Shown piece after piece: positions 33,097 to 42,111 of a stretch of 64,000 bases of DNA. Under the pieces are notes generated by a model. It made no database searches. It saw only the letters and a list, made by a program, of their open reading frames with translations, and was not told the DNA's origin. Source of the stretch: Enterobacter soli ATCC BAA-2102. GTDB lineage: Bacteria; Pseudomonadota; Gammaproteobacteria; Enterobacterales; Enterobacteriaceae. The stretch is taken from positions 1 to 64,000 of the forward strand of contig NZ_LXES01000045.1 of assembly GCF_001654845.1 (NCBI RefSeq), given 5' to 3'. How positions within the stretch are numbered: the stretch's first letter is position 1; every line of letters starts with the position of its first letter. The position numbers were made by a program, and so were the translations under genes.

Positions 33097-34448
33097 TGAT
33101 TCAGGTTCGGGAATATGCTCTGCTGAGCAGTGATAACACTCAACCAGCCAGTATGGATTTGGGGATTGTCTCTGAAGCAACATTTTCCTGGCTTGAGCAA
33201 TTGCAACAACAGTGGAGTGGTACCTCTCAAATTCTCAGCCGGGAAGGGAGGCGTTTTTTGCGTTTGGGAAGCTATGTCGGTTATCTGCAATCCCCGACTG
33301 GCGAGTCAATTGAAATTCTGCCAAAAACCACTCTTGACGTTCCAGCTGAGATAGTCCCTTTGCGTCAGCTTTTACGCCGAATGCTCAGCGCCTCTTTCGG
33401 GATTACACCCCGTGAGGCGAGCCAGGCGGTATTACAACGCAGTGACCAACCTCTGCATGAATGGATAATCAGTGAGTTCCTGCGGCATCTTGCTGATTTA
33501 GTTCGCAAAGGACTGCGTTTCGATTATCACCTCATTGAGGATGAACATAGTGCGTTCATCCGTGGTCAATTGGATGTCTCTGCGCAAATGAGAATGCCTC
33601 CGGGCAGAGGCACTCAATTCCATGTGCGCTATGCTGAGTTCTCCCCTCAGCGTATTGAAAACCGTCTGCTACGGACTGCTTTAGACTGGACTCTCAAAAT
33701 GACCAGACAAGGGCAGAGCTGGAGGCAGGCAAATTCACTTAGCCACCAACTGGATGGCATAGTGCCGATCTCTGGCAGTACAACGCAATCAATGAGGCAG
33801 TGGAGTGACGGTAAATATCTCTTTGGCTATCGCGCTATAAAACCGTGGTGCCAGCTCATTCTTGAACAGATGAATCCAGATTTTCAATATGGCTCGCATC
33901 AGGGCATTTCTTTGTTGTTCCCTATGGAGAAGTTATATGAGGGCTGGGTAGGGTACGGTCTGGCGGGGGCGTTGCATCACGATTACCAGCTTATTGAGCA
34001 GACTAAGAGCCAGTGCCTGTTAGAACATGTTCCAGTTGGCGAAAAGTCATCTCAGAGATGGTTCATGCTGAAACCTGACTTTCTTATCACTGGCGGGCAG
34101 ACGGTGGTGATGGATGCTAAATGGAAACTATTAGATAGCAGAGCTGATGATGGTCTGAGGAAGTATGAAATCAGCCAGCCGGATCTGTATCAGATGTTCG
34201 CCTATGGGCAAAAGTATCTTCATGGGAAAGGCACTATGATGCTGATTTATCCGCGTCATCAGTACTTTGCTACGCCATTGCCGGTGTTCCGTTTCGACGA
34301 AGATTTATCGCTATGGTGTGTGCCCTTTGACCTTGAATCGGGTGGATTGGTGAAAGGCGAATGGCAGGATTCGTTCCGTTGTTTCCCTGAAGATGAGCCT
34401 GAAGTCGTTTATGATGAGCAACAAAATAGCCACGCATTTCACGAATAG
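33093..34448 (+). CDS. mcrC: McrC-like nuclease of type IV restriction system
   Basis: A 451-residue McrC. The N-terminal beta domain carries IEILPK (73-78), which contacts McrB and stimulates hydrolysis. The C-terminal half holds a PD-(D/E)xK nuclease: PDF with Asp329, then VVMDAKWK with Asp341 and Lys343, and SQPDLYQMFAY after it. It cuts DNA when loaded by McrB. ATG overlaps the mcrB TGA; a second ATG three bases on is equally possible. E. coli McrC is about 350 residues, so this one is about 100 longer at its ends. An unknown third gene follows 23 bp downstream. Confidence 0.93.
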   Translation: MMIQVREYALLSSDNTQPASMDLGIVSEATFSWLEQLQQQWSGTSQILSREGRRFLRLGSYVGYLQSPTGESIEILPKTTLDVPAEIVPLRQLLRRMLSASFGITPREASQAVLQRSDQPLHEWIISEFLRHLADLVRKGLRFDYHLIEDEHSAFIRGQLDVSAQMRMPPGRGTQFHVRYAEFSPQRIENRLLRTALDWTLKMTRQGQSWRQANSLSHQLDGIVPISGSTTQSMRQWSDGKYLFGYRAIKPWCQLILEQMNPDFQYGSHQGISLLFPMEKLYEGWVGYGLAGALHHDYQLIEQTKSQCLLEHVPVGEKSSQRWFMLKPDFLITGGQTVVMDAKWKLLDSRADDGLRKYEISQPDLYQMFAYGQKYLHGKGTMMLIYPRHQYFATPLPVFRFDEDLSLWCVPFDLESGGLVKGEWQDSFRCFPEDEPEVVYDEQQNSHAFHE

Positions 34449-34471
34449 TAAATGGTGAGGGAGACATAACC

Positions 34472-35089
34472 ATGGCTTATAAAGATTTTTACCATTTAAT
34501 GTTGGAGTATTTTTCCCAACCCGTTGAGCTGTTCACTGGCTCAAGGAATGTTCCTTTCACTCTTTATATTGAAGAGCAAAAGCTGTTTGTTCGAAATGGG
34601 AAAGATAATACCAGCCGTATCGATCCCAAAGAAGTTGCAGCATTTGTTGAGCGGTTTGAAGAAAGTGAAAGTTTGTTGGCTAAAGACTACCAGGATGTAA
34701 CTTTTAAAGCCTCCTATCTGCTGGCTGCGATGAAATATATTACTGAGCAGAGTGCATCCGTTTTGCGTTTTCACAGTGAAGAACTTGAAAACAGTGAAGT
34801 GCAATATAAAAACTGGCTGAATGCCAATCCTGAAGGCTATGTTTTAAATCTGCTTAAAAGAAGTGAAGTAAGCGATAAACTGGATCCTACAAGTTCAACT
34901 TGCCTGCATTCCGTGGGGTGTTCTTCGGTAAATAATGAACGTAGTTACTCTCACTCTGAGCCGTTCACCGGTAATGATTACTTTAAGGTTTGCTCTGCAA
35001 GTTTATATGCACTTGAGCAAGAAGCCATCAGGATAACAAAGCTCAGCAGCGTGAGAAGGCATTCTTGTTTAAAGAGTAACATGGGTTAA
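34472..35089 (+). CDS. Unrecognised McrBC-associated protein with His/Cys tail
   Basis: A 205-residue protein I cannot name. Residues 1-95 look like a compact alpha/beta domain (VPFTLYIEEQKLFVRNGKD, IDPKEVAAFVERF, DVTFKASYLLAAMKYI). A linker follows, then a C-terminal module with LHSVGC (His146, Cys150), PFTG and KVCS (Cys174) before a helix ALEQEAIR. This H-x3-C...T...K-V-C pattern recurs, as I recall, as a small tail on several defence and phage proteins; metal or modified-base binding is possible but unproved. GGGAG precedes the ATG; it closes the mcrBC operon and ends 11 bp before rimL. Codon use is A/T-rich like mcrBC. Confidence 0.75.
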   Translation: MAYKDFYHLMLEYFSQPVELFTGSRNVPFTLYIEEQKLFVRNGKDNTSRIDPKEVAAFVERFEESESLLAKDYQDVTFKASYLLAAMKYITEQSASVLRFHSEELENSEVQYKNWLNANPEGYVLNLLKRSEVSDKLDPTSSTCLHSVGCSSVNNERSYSHSEPFTGNDYFKVCSASLYALEQEAIRITKLSSVRRHSCLKSNMG

Positions 35090-35100
35090 CATGAGGCATT

Positions 35101-35640
35101 ATGACATCTGAAATCATCCCTGTATCACAACACATTGAGCTTCGTGCCGTTGAAGAGCGCTATACCGCCGAGTTGCACAATCTCGTCATCAAAAATCAAG
35201 CCTTTCTGCAAACCGCATTCGACTGGGCGCAGCACGTGGGGACTGAAGACGACACCCGCCGTAACGTGCAGAGCAACCAGATGCTGCACGCGCGCGGCTA
35301 TGCCAAAATGTTCCTTATTTTTCAGGACGATATTATGGTGGGCGTGCTGTCGTTTAATGCCATCGAGCCGGCCAATAAAACGGGTTACATCGGTTACTGG
35401 CTGGATGAGCATCACCAGAAGCAGGGGATTATTTCTCAGGCGTTACAGGCGTTTATGCACTATTACACCAGCCGGGGCGAAGTCCGCCGCTTTGTGCTTA
35501 AGTGCCGGGTAGACAATGCCGGCAGCAATAATGTCGCGGTTCGAAATGGTTTTACGCTTGAAGGCTGCCTGCGAGAGGCGGAATACCTGAACGGCCGCTT
35601 TGACGATGTAAACAGCTACGCCAGATTATTCCCGCTATAG
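35101..35640 (+). CDS. rimL: Ribosomal protein L7/L12 serine N-acetyltransferase
   Basis: A 179-residue GNAT-fold acetyltransferase matching E. coli RimL, which converts L12 to L7 by acetylating its N-terminal serine. Seen are YAKMFLIFQDDIMVGVLSFN, the acetyl-CoA loop region YWLDEHHQKQGIISQALQA and CRVDNAGSNNVAVRNGF. GAGG lies 6 nt before the ATG. This is where backbone order resumes after the McrBC insertion; in E. coli it follows ydcH. Its last codons overlap the end of convergent ydcK by 6 bp at a CTATAG palindrome. Confidence 0.94.
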   Translation: MTSEIIPVSQHIELRAVEERYTAELHNLVIKNQAFLQTAFDWAQHVGTEDDTRRNVQSNQMLHARGYAKMFLIFQDDIMVGVLSFNAIEPANKTGYIGYWLDEHHQKQGIISQALQAFMHYYTSRGEVRRFVLKCRVDNAGSNNVAVRNGFTLEGCLREAEYLNGRFDDVNSYARLFPL

Positions 35641-36615
35641 CGCGCCCAGCAGAGGTGTACGGGTAATACGCTGATTGCCGTTGATCACCTTTTCGCCGCG
35701 CAGGTGGATGTTTTCCCCGGCAAAGGCTTCGATCACGGCATCATCGGTTATCTCTATTCGATGCTCGATCAGCACATCTCCGCTGATACGTACTCGCCCC
35801 TGGATCACCACTTTGTCATCTATCAGGATAGGGCCGCCCCGTAACCACGCCTGGCCGCCGATAAGCACATGATGTTTTATCACGCAGTTGCCTTCGATGA
35901 CGGCGTTTTCCGCCACCTGTGAGCTGTAGCGCAGCGTGGGGATGGCATCGTCGTCTTTTCCGGCAATCAGGCGAGCATTGCCGTACACTTTTGCGCAATC
36001 GCACACCCAGACGTTATTCAGGTCATTGCCTTCCAGAATGGCGTTTTCGAACACTTCGGCGCGATGCTCGATGAAGGCAAAGTTCACCAGGGCGTCTCCG
36101 TAGATTTGCGCCTGATGAACCACCCGGGACTGGCTCACGGTGGCGTTACCGTAAATCTGTAAAATCTGATCGTTGTCGGGAGTTAACCCTTTTGCCGCGA
36201 TGATCTGGCTGTGATGAAGGACGCGGGCATTGCCAAAAATGTGACATTCGCCACGAATATCAGAGTGCTGAACGGTGACGTTGTCACTTATCCGGGCACC
36301 ATGACTGATTTGCGCGCCATCCACCCAGCAGTCACCGCCAATCCAGGCATTATGGCTTATTACGCAGGGCTGGGTTATCCGCGCATTGCCGAGTACGCTG
36401 GCGCGGCCAAAGACCACGCTGTTTTCGTCGTAGATCCAGCAGTAGCCCTCGTGGGCGAGTGCGCTCTCATCTTCGACCCATCCGCCTTTTGTCCCGCTGA
36501 CGATATCGCTAAAATCAGTGGTTGCGATTATCTGCCGCAAGGGCGTTGTGGTTTTGCTCTCGCCGTTTTGCCAGTGCCAGAGGCGGATTTCGTCGCCAAG
36601 CCGATACTTTTTCAT
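35635..36615 (-). CDS. ydcK: YdcK, left-handed beta-helix protein
   Basis: A 326-residue protein equal in length to E. coli YdcK. Most of it is hexapeptide-like repeats (ILEGNDLNNVWVCDCAKVYG, AEVFENAI, GNARITQPCVISHNAWIGGD) forming a beta-helix of the acyltransferase type; no catalytic His or acyl-CoA loop is obvious and its function is unknown. The frame opens at 36654, but the ATG at 36615 (MKKYRLGDE) matches E. coli and has AGGGATATT before it. The 3' end overlaps rimL. Confidence 0.92.
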   Translation of the reverse strand: MKKYRLGDEIRLWHWQNGESKTTTPLRQIIATTDFSDIVSGTKGGWVEDESALAHEGYCWIYDENSVVFGRASVLGNARITQPCVISHNAWIGGDCWVDGAQISHGARISDNVTVQHSDIRGECHIFGNARVLHHSQIIAAKGLTPDNDQILQIYGNATVSQSRVVHQAQIYGDALVNFAFIEHRAEVFENAILEGNDLNNVWVCDCAKVYGNARLIAGKDDDAIPTLRYSSQVAENAVIEGNCVIKHHVLIGGQAWLRGGPILIDDKVVIQGRVRISGDVLIEHRIEITDDAVIEAFAGENIHLRGEKVINGNQRITRTPLLGAL

Positions 36616-36737
36616 CCTAATATCCCTGATATGCGTCTTAACTAAACGTAGCAAAGTTTAGGCTTTTCGAAATGCTGGCGCTTACCGCGGAAACCTCATA
36701 AAATGGCATTTAAAATACATTTTATAATTTAAAATAA

Positions 36738-37742
36738 ATGCGTAAAAGTAACAGAACTCAACAGGTCCTTAACTTACCCTCGGGTTACTTCGGTATGGTG
36801 CTGGGGACGATTGGTATGGGGTTTGCCTGGCGCTATGCCAGCACTCTCTGGCCAGTGACGCGCTGGCCGGGCGATATTCTTGTCGGGCTGGCGGTATGTA
36901 TCTGGTTTTTGCTGACGCTGGCATTTATTACCCGCGCCATTCGCTTTCCGCACAGCGTGCTGAAGGAGATGCGCCACCCGGTGATGAGCAGTTTTGTCAG
37001 CCTGTTTCCGGCAACCACCATGCTGGTATCAATTGGTTTTGTTCCCTGGTTTCGCCCCATATCGCTGGTGCTGTTCGGCGTCGGCGTGGTGATGCAGTTG
37101 AGCTACTCAGCCTGGCAGAGCGCCGGTTTATGGCGGGGTAAACACCCTGAAGAGGCCACCACGCCAGGGCTTTACCTGCCAACGGTCGCCAACAATTTTA
37201 TCAGCGCGATGGCCTGTGGCGCGCTTGGGTTTACCGATGCCGGTTTAGTGTTCCTGGGGGCTGGGGTCTTTTCGTGGCTCAGCCTGGAGCCGGTTATCCT
37301 GCAACGACTGCGCAGCGCCGGAGAGTTACCTTCCGCGCTGCGAACTTCTCTCGGTATTCAGCTAGCCCCGGCGCTGGTGGCCTGTAGCGCCTGGTTTAGC
37401 GTGAACGGTGGGGAGACCGATACCTTTGCCAAAATGCTGTTTGGTTACGGGCTGTTGCAGCTGCTGTTTATGCTGCGCCTGATGCCGTGGTATTTGTCGC
37501 AGCCGTTTAATGCCTCTTTCTGGAGCTTCTCGTTCGGCGTTTCGGCGCTGGCGACCACCGGATTACACCTGGGGCAGAGCAGCCCGTCGGGCTTCTTCCA
37601 CGCGATTGCTGTCCCGCTGTTTATTTTCACTAACATCATCATTGCGATGCTGTTGGTTCGTACGTTTATCTTGCTGATGCAGGGCAAACTTCTGGTGCGC
37701 ACTGATAAGGCACTGCTTATGCTTCCTGAGGAAAAACAATGA
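36738..37742 (+). CDS. tehA: Tellurite-resistance/dicarboxylate transporter TehA
   Basis: A 334-residue, ten-helix membrane protein of the SLAC1/TehA anion-channel family, very close to E. coli TehA (LNLPSGYFGMVLGTIGMGFAW; PTVANNFISAMACGALGF). Overexpressed tehAB gives tellurite resistance in E. coli. The ATG at 36738 has no clear Shine-Dalgarno and follows an A/T-rich stretch; the protein start nonetheless aligns, with a few extra residues. It overlaps tehB by 4 bp, so the two are one operon. Confidence 0.93.
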   Translation: MRKSNRTQQVLNLPSGYFGMVLGTIGMGFAWRYASTLWPVTRWPGDILVGLAVCIWFLLTLAFITRAIRFPHSVLKEMRHPVMSSFVSLFPATTMLVSIGFVPWFRPISLVLFGVGVVMQLSYSAWQSAGLWRGKHPEEATTPGLYLPTVANNFISAMACGALGFTDAGLVFLGAGVFSWLSLEPVILQRLRSAGELPSALRTSLGIQLAPALVACSAWFSVNGGETDTFAKMLFGYGLLQLLFMLRLMPWYLSQPFNASFWSFSFGVSALATTGLHLGQSSPSGFFHAIAVPLFIFTNIIIAMLLVRTFILLMQGKLLVRTDKALLMLPEEKQ

Positions 37743-38332
37743 CTGTTGATGAGAACTACTTCACCGATAAATATGGTCTGACCCGCACGCACTCAGAGGT
37801 GCTGTATAGCGCAGATATCGTCAAGCCGGGTAAAACCCTGGATCTGGGCTGCGGAAATGGGCGTAACAGCCTTTATCTTGCAGCCAACGGCTACGATGTG
37901 ACGGCGTGGGATAAAAATCCAATGAGCATCGACAATATCGAACGCATCAAAGCGGCGGAAGGGATTGTCAATTTGCAGGCGGAGATCAAAGACCTCAACA
38001 GCCTGAGTTTTGACGGCGAGTACGATTTTATTCTCTCAACCGTGGTGCTGATGTTCCTGGAAGCGAAAACCATCCCTGGTCTTATCGCCAATATGCAGCG
38101 CTGTACTAAACCGGGCGGCTATAACCTGATCGTTGCGGCGATGGATACCGCCGATTATCCGTGCACCGTTGGTTTCCCGTTCGCGTTCAAAAGCGGTGAA
38201 CTGAGCAACTACTATGAAGGCTGGGAGTTGCTCAAATACAACGAAGAGGTGGGTGAACTGCACCGCACCGACGCCAACGGTAATCGCATCAAGCTGCGTT
38301 TTGCCACTATGCTGGCGCGTAAACCGGCTTAA
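37739..38332 (+). CDS. tehB: Tellurite methyltransferase TehB
   Basis: A 197-residue SAM-dependent methyltransferase. SAM motif I is LDLGCGNGRNSLYLA (about 37-51), then DVTAWDKNPMS, YDFILSTVVLMFL and PCTVGFPFAFK, all as in E. coli TehB. It methylates tellurite/selenite species with SAM. GAGGAAAAAC precedes the ATG inside the end of tehA. Its TAA shares bases with the TAA of the convergent peptidase gene. Confidence 0.95.
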   Translation: MTVDENYFTDKYGLTRTHSEVLYSADIVKPGKTLDLGCGNGRNSLYLAANGYDVTAWDKNPMSIDNIERIKAAEGIVNLQAEIKDLNSLSFDGEYDFILSTVVLMFLEAKTIPGLIANMQRCTKPGGYNLIVAAMDTADYPCTVGFPFAFKSGELSNYYEGWELLKYNEEVGELHRTDANGNRIKLRFATMLARKPA

Positions 38333-39558
38333 CGAGCGGCCAGCAGACAAATTTGCAGGGCTGTTTTGTAAGACGCCTCGAACGACGACAACGGTAAAAA
38401 CTCAAACTTTGAGTGGAAGTTATGAGCGCCGGTGAAGAAGTTCGGGGTGAGCAGCCCTTTTGCAGAGAGCGCCGCGCCGTCTGTGCCACCGCGCATTGGT
38501 GTTGGTTTTGGTGTGATCCCGAGTGACTCCATCGCGGCAAACATCAGGTCAATGGCGCGGCGGTCTTCGCCAATCGCATTGCTGATATTGCTGTAGGTGT
38601 CCTCAATGCGGTATTCCACTTTTGCGGTAGGGTGCTGTGCGGCAATCACTGCCACCACATCGGCAATCTGCTGCTTACGCGCGGCGAAGTTGTCTTTATC
38701 AAAATCGCGAATGTTTGCCTTCAGAATGGCTTCGTTTTGCCCGGCCTGAATACCATTAAACCAGATATAACCTTCACGGCCTTCGGTGCACTCGGGCGTT
38801 TGCTGACGGTCAAAATGGCTGATGAAGTCGGTTGCCATCAGTAACGGATTTACCAGTACACCTTTGGCAGACATCGGGTGTGCGGTGACACCGGTAAAGC
38901 GGATTTCTGCCGCCGCGGCGTTGAAGTTCTCGTAAACAATTTCCCCGATTTCACAGCAGTCGATGGTCCAGGCAAAGTCAACGTCGAAACGCTTAAGATC
39001 CAGCGCTTTTGCGCCATTCAGGCCAATCTCTTCATCCGGTACAAACGCCACCACAATATCGCCGTGCTGATGTTCCGCTTTCAGATTTTCCAGCACTGTC
39101 ATCACCACGGTTACGGCAGATTTATTATCTGCGCCTAATACGCTGGTTCCATCGCTGAAAATAATCTCTTCATTAGGATAAGACAGAATTTCCGGGTGCT
39201 CTTTGACGCGTAGCCAGACGTCTTTCTCTTTATTCAGACAGAGGTCTTCTCCGGTAAACGTTAATATTTGTGGATGAATATTCGGTGATAAACCCACGTC
39301 GACCGTGTCGATATGCGTAATAAAACCAATACGCGGTGCGCCTGCCACATTGCCTTTTTTAACGGCGGTTACGGTCGCGAACTCATCGATGACGATATCC
39401 TCTAAACCCATCTGTGCCAGCTCTTTTGCCAGTTCACGCGCCATGTCATGCTGCCCCCGTGTGGAAGGCAGTGTTTTGACTTTAGGATCGCTTTGGCTGG
39501 TGATGGCGAGATAGCGGAAAAAACGATGGGTTAATTGTCTGGAGAGCTCTGAAGCCAT
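38329..39558 (-). CDS. Peptidase T paralogue (M20 metallopeptidase)
   Basis: A 409-residue M20B peptidase, same length as E. coli PepT but clearly diverged from it as I recall that sequence. Metal-site signatures are THIDTVD, GADNKSAV, DEEIGLNGA and the His in TGAHNFHSKFEF; TAHPMSAKG and GGTDGA belong to the dimerisation and active-site lids. It should remove N-terminal residues from tripeptides in the cytoplasm. It is divergent from a peptide-binding protein gene, which suggests peptide use. Not at this place in K-12. Confidence 0.85.
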   Translation of the reverse strand: MASELSRQLTHRFFRYLAITSQSDPKVKTLPSTRGQHDMARELAKELAQMGLEDIVIDEFATVTAVKKGNVAGAPRIGFITHIDTVDVGLSPNIHPQILTFTGEDLCLNKEKDVWLRVKEHPEILSYPNEEIIFSDGTSVLGADNKSAVTVVMTVLENLKAEHQHGDIVVAFVPDEEIGLNGAKALDLKRFDVDFAWTIDCCEIGEIVYENFNAAAAEIRFTGVTAHPMSAKGVLVNPLLMATDFISHFDRQQTPECTEGREGYIWFNGIQAGQNEAILKANIRDFDKDNFAARKQQIADVVAVIAAQHPTAKVEYRIEDTYSNISNAIGEDRRAIDLMFAAMESLGITPKPTPMRGGTDGAALSAKGLLTPNFFTGAHNFHSKFEFLPLSSFEASYKTALQICLLAAR

Positions 39559-39669
39559 AGTGATTCCTTCTTATTTTGTATTATCAGGTGTTTGCAATGT
39601 CACTTTAATGTTATTTATGAAATGGCAAAAGAATTAATTAGCCGTCGAATTAAAAAGACAGGAAAAAAG

Positions 39670-41265
39670 ATGAAAAGCAAACTCACCATGTTAACGCTGG
39701 CGCTTGCAGCCCTGACGGCCAGTTCCGCCGTTAGTGCAAAAACGCTGGTGTATTGCTCCGAAGGATCGCCGGAGAACTTCAATCCTCAGTTGTATACGTC
39801 TGGCACCAGTGTGGATGCCAGCGCCGTACCGGTCTATAACCGCCTGGTAGACTTTAAACCCGGCACTACCGAGCTGGTGCCGAGCCTGGCAGAAAGCTGG
39901 GATGTGAGTGAAGACGGCAAGGTCTATACCTTCCATCTGCGCAAAGGGGTCAAATTCCAGAGCAATAAATCCTTTACGCCAACGCGCGACTTTAACGCTG
40001 ATGACGTCATTTTCTCGTTCATGCGCCAGAAAGACGTCAATCACCCTTATCATAATGTCTCTAATGGCAGCTATTCCAACTTCGAAAGTCTGGAGTTTGG
40101 CAGCCTGATCACCGCCATCGACAGGGTGGATGACCATACGGTGCGCTTTACCCTGGCGCACCCGGAAGCCCCGTTTGTGGCCGACCTGGCCTGGTATTTT
40201 GCCTCGATCCTGTCGGCTGAATATGCCGATGCGATGCTCAAAGCCGGGACGCCAGAGAAGGTCGATATGGAGCCGATTGGCACCGGCCCGTTCCGACTGG
40301 CGCAGTATCAGAAGGATTCCCGCATTCTGTTTACCGCCTTCCCGGATTACTGGCAGGGTAAATCGAAACTCGATCGTCTGGTCTTTACCATTACCCCGGA
40401 TGCCTCGGTGCGTTTTGCCAAAATCGAGAAAAATGAGTGCCAGGTAATGCCGTTCCCGAACCCGGCCGATCTGCCGCGCATGAAGGCCAACAAAGATATC
40501 AACCTGATGAGCAAGGCGGGGCTTAACACCGGATTCCTGGCGTTTAATACTCAAAAGCCGCCGCTGGATAACGTGAAGGTTCGTCAGGCGCTGGCGATTG
40601 CCATCAACAAACCGGCAATTATCGATGCCGTGTTCCACGGTACCGGAACCGCGGCGAAGAATCTGTTGCCGCCGGGTGTCTGGAGTGCCGACAGCGAGCT
40701 GAAGGATTACGACTACTCTCCTGAAAAAGCCAAAGCCCTGCTCAAAGAGGCCGGATTTGCCAACGGTATCAGCATTGATTTGTGGGCGATGCCGGTTCAG
40801 CGGCCGTATAACCCGAACGCTAAGCGCATGGCCGAGATGATTCAGGCCGACTGGGCGAAGATTGGCGTGCAAACCAAAATTGTCACCTACGAGTGGGGTG
40901 AATACCTCAAACGAGTGAAGGGCGGTGAACACCAGGCGGCGCTGATGGGCTGGACAACGGCAACGGGCGACCCGGATAACTTCTTTGGCCCGCTGTTTAC
41001 CTGTACTTCTGCCAACGGCGGGTCAAATTCGGCGAAATGGTGTTATAAGCCATTTGATAAAATTATTGCCGAAGCTAAATCGATAACCGATCACGATAAA
41101 CGCGTGGCGTTATACAAAGAGGCGCAGCAGATGATGCACGATCAAATGCCCGCCGTCATGATTGCCCACTCAACCATTTTTGAGCCGGTACGCAAAGAAG
41201 TCACAGGCTACGAAATCGATCCATTTGGCAAACATCTGTTCTGGCAAGTGGATATTAAGGAGTAA
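39670..41265 (+). CDS. Periplasmic peptide-binding protein (DppA-like)
   Basis: A 531-residue family-5 solute-binding protein with a signal peptide (cut about residue 23, VSA|KTLVYCSEG) and the DppA-like landmarks CSEGSPENFNPQ, DFNADDVIFSFMRQ, PIGTGPF, VRQALAIAINK and MGWTTATGDPDNFFGPLFTC. It probably feeds dipeptides or similar to an ABC permease encoded elsewhere, since none is adjacent. The ATG at 39670 has GGAAAAAAG before it; the longer frame to 39592 lacks a signal-like start. Divergent from the peptidase-T paralogue and followed by a terminator. Confidence 0.9.
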   Translation: MKSKLTMLTLALAALTASSAVSAKTLVYCSEGSPENFNPQLYTSGTSVDASAVPVYNRLVDFKPGTTELVPSLAESWDVSEDGKVYTFHLRKGVKFQSNKSFTPTRDFNADDVIFSFMRQKDVNHPYHNVSNGSYSNFESLEFGSLITAIDRVDDHTVRFTLAHPEAPFVADLAWYFASILSAEYADAMLKAGTPEKVDMEPIGTGPFRLAQYQKDSRILFTAFPDYWQGKSKLDRLVFTITPDASVRFAKIEKNECQVMPFPNPADLPRMKANKDINLMSKAGLNTGFLAFNTQKPPLDNVKVRQALAIAINKPAIIDAVFHGTGTAAKNLLPPGVWSADSELKDYDYSPEKAKALLKEAGFANGISIDLWAMPVQRPYNPNAKRMAEMIQADWAKIGVQTKIVTYEWGEYLKRVKGGEHQAALMGWTTATGDPDNFFGPLFTCTSANGGSNSAKWCYKPFDKIIAEAKSITDHDKRVALYKEAQQMMHDQMPAVMIAHSTIFEPVRKEVTGYEIDPFGKHLFWQVDIKE

Positions 41266-41270
41266 TTTTC

Positions 41271-41300
41271 ACTGCCCGGATTGCGTCCGGGCAGTCTTTT
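41271..41300 (+). terminator. Terminator of the peptide-binding protein gene
   Basis: ACTGCCCGGA and TCCGGGCAGT form a perfect 10-bp stem around TTGCG, followed by CTTTT. Confidence 0.92.
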
Positions 41301-41399
41301 CGCAATTTGTGCTCTCTGCATCATTTTTTGCCACAACAACTCCCCCTGACTTTTGCTATAACTTCAAATGCATACTTGCAGATAACATGGAATACCATC

Positions 41400-42074
41400 A
41401 TGCGTACTCACACTTTTTTTAAAGTTGCAGTGCTAACTGGTCTGTTGGCGGTGGCGGGCTGTTCTTCAAAAGTCGCCGCTCCTGAGCAATACTCCGGCTT
41501 TTTAAAAGATTATTCTGGCTTGCAGCAGACGACCTCTGCGACAGGTAAACCAACCCTGCGTTGGGTTGACCCGTCTTACAATGAAGCCAACTATGACAGT
41601 ATTGTCTGGAACCCAATTACCTATTATCCGGTGCCAAAACCTACGACCCAAATTGGTCAAAAAACACTGGATGAACTGCTGAGCTACACCAACAACAAAA
41701 TGAAAACCGCGATTGGTCAACGTAAACCGATCGTCGCTACGCCAGGGCCACGTAGCCTGATTTTCCGTGGTGCCATTACGGGTGTCACCTCTAAACAGGA
41801 AGGCTTGCAGTTCTATGAAGTGGTGCCAGTGGCGCTGGTGGTTGCAGGTACGCAGATGGCGTCTGGACACCGTACTATGGACACCCACCTGTACTTCGAA
41901 GGTGAGTTGATCGATGCGAAAACCGGAAAACCGGTCATGAAAGTCGTTCGTAAAGGTGAAGGTAAAGAGCTGGCAAACGAAAATACGCCAATGGGCTTCG
42001 CAACGCTGAAACAGGTTGTGGATGACATGGCAACCGATGCCACCATGTTTGATGTGAAAAAACCAATGAAATAG
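41400..42074 (+). CDS. ydcL: Lipoprotein YdcL (DUF3313)
   Basis: A 224-residue lipoprotein: signal peptide with lipobox LLAVAGC (Cys near 19), then a domain nearly identical to E. coli YdcL (TSATGKPTLRWVDPSYNEA, GPRSLIFRGAITGV, YEVVPVALVVAGTQMASGHR). The residue after Cys is Ser, which favours the outer membrane. Function unknown. The frame begins upstream at 41307, but the ATG at 41400 starts the signal peptide. Monocistronic, with a strong terminator. Confidence 0.93.
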   Translation: MRTHTFFKVAVLTGLLAVAGCSSKVAAPEQYSGFLKDYSGLQQTTSATGKPTLRWVDPSYNEANYDSIVWNPITYYPVPKPTTQIGQKTLDELLSYTNNKMKTAIGQRKPIVATPGPRSLIFRGAITGVTSKQEGLQFYEVVPVALVVAGTQMASGHRTMDTHLYFEGELIDAKTGKPVMKVVRKGEGKELANENTPMGFATLKQVVDDMATDATMFDVKKPMK

Positions 42075-42082
42075 TACTGATG

Positions 42083-42111
42083 ACGGCCTGCATGATGCAG
42101 GCCGTTTTTTT
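42083..42111 (+). terminator. Terminator of ydcL
   Basis: ACGGCCTGCA and TGCAGGCCGT pair around TGA and are followed by seven T. The T-run touches the stop of the convergent DMT gene. Confidence 0.92.

Noticed and set aside
39691..40932. 413-codon open frame on the minus strand
   Set aside because: It lies fully antisense to the peptide-binding protein gene, has no ribosome site or known motif, and mirrors the codon bias of the real gene.
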